Of a stretch of DNA of 5,910 nucleotides, positions 5,870-5,910 are shown piece by piece. The position numbers were made by a program, and so were the translations under genes. The stretch is from Nitrospinae bacterium CG11_big_fil_rev_8_21_14_0_20_56_8 (lineage in GTDB: Bacteria; Nitrospinota; Nitrospinia; Nitrospinales; VA-1): contig PCWF01000204.1 in NCBI GenBank assembly GCA_002796165.1, positions 1 to 5,910 of the forward strand, read 5' to 3'. The first letter of the stretch is position 1; each line of letters begins with the position of its first letter. The notes beneath the pieces were generated by a model. It did not search any database. It was not told the origin of the DNA and saw nothing but the letters and a program-made list of their open reading frames with translations.

Positions 5870-5910
5870 GCCCTTCGACAGGCTCAGGGCGACAAAATAG
5901 TTGTCATGCT
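5870..5910. repeat. REP-like palindromic intergenic repeat, continues past window
   Basis: GCCCT (5870-5874) and AGGGC (5886-5890) flank a TCGACAGGCTC core. A second short inverted repeat, GACAA (5891-5895) and TTGTC (5901-5905), follows directly. The last bases (CATGCT) look like the beginning of a neighbouring inverted unit cut by the window edge. From memory, CCTTCGACAGGCTCAGG-type elements are scattered in many copies between genes of various environmental Gram-negatives. I could not count copies here because only one lies in the window. Confidence 0.6.

Overview
The window looks like chromosomal DNA from a Gram-negative (diderm) bacterium with fairly GC-rich coding regions. Its main content is a two-partner secretion (TPS, type Vb) locus, which needs an outer membrane. 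I cannot name the species. The intergenic repeat at the right edge is of a kind I associate with environmental Gram-negatives such as Nitrospirota, Nitrospinota and deltaproteobacterial relatives, but that is a weak hint.

Left three quarters (1-4595, minus strand): a two-gene TPS operon transcribed right to left. The first gene (4595-2802) encodes a TpsB outer-membrane transporter of the FhaC/ShlB family: signal peptide, two POTRA domains and a 16-stranded-type barrel ending in an aromatic residue. Seven bases later a very large secreted TpsA exoprotein of the filamentous-haemagglutinin type begins (start 2794). It is open to the left edge, so at least 931 residues are visible and its C-terminus is missing. 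The visible part holds an unusually long signal peptide, the TPS domain with an NRNGI motif, a conserved post-TPS segment (GTLLLDPTNVTV) and the start of a degenerate Ser/Thr/Gly/Asn-rich beta-helix repeat region. The model is that TpsB recognises the TPS domain in the periplasm and threads TpsA to the cell surface.

Centre (4596-4973): about 380 bp between divergent transcription units, with no convincing gene. Right quarter (4974-5910, plus strand): two small genes of unknown function. One encodes an 89-residue protein with four cysteines that could bind metal. The other encodes a 153-residue acidic, soluble protein with a very good ribosome-binding site. A palindrome and a possible promoter lie between them. 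The window ends in a REP-like palindromic intergenic repeat.

The most noteworthy points are the odd Pro/Arg-rich signal peptide of the exoprotein, its internal repeats, the variant L6 motif of the transporter, and the two uncharacterised small genes. I see no evidence for a wholly new defence, mobile or RNA system. The long open frames on the plus strand opposite the exoprotein gene are shadows.
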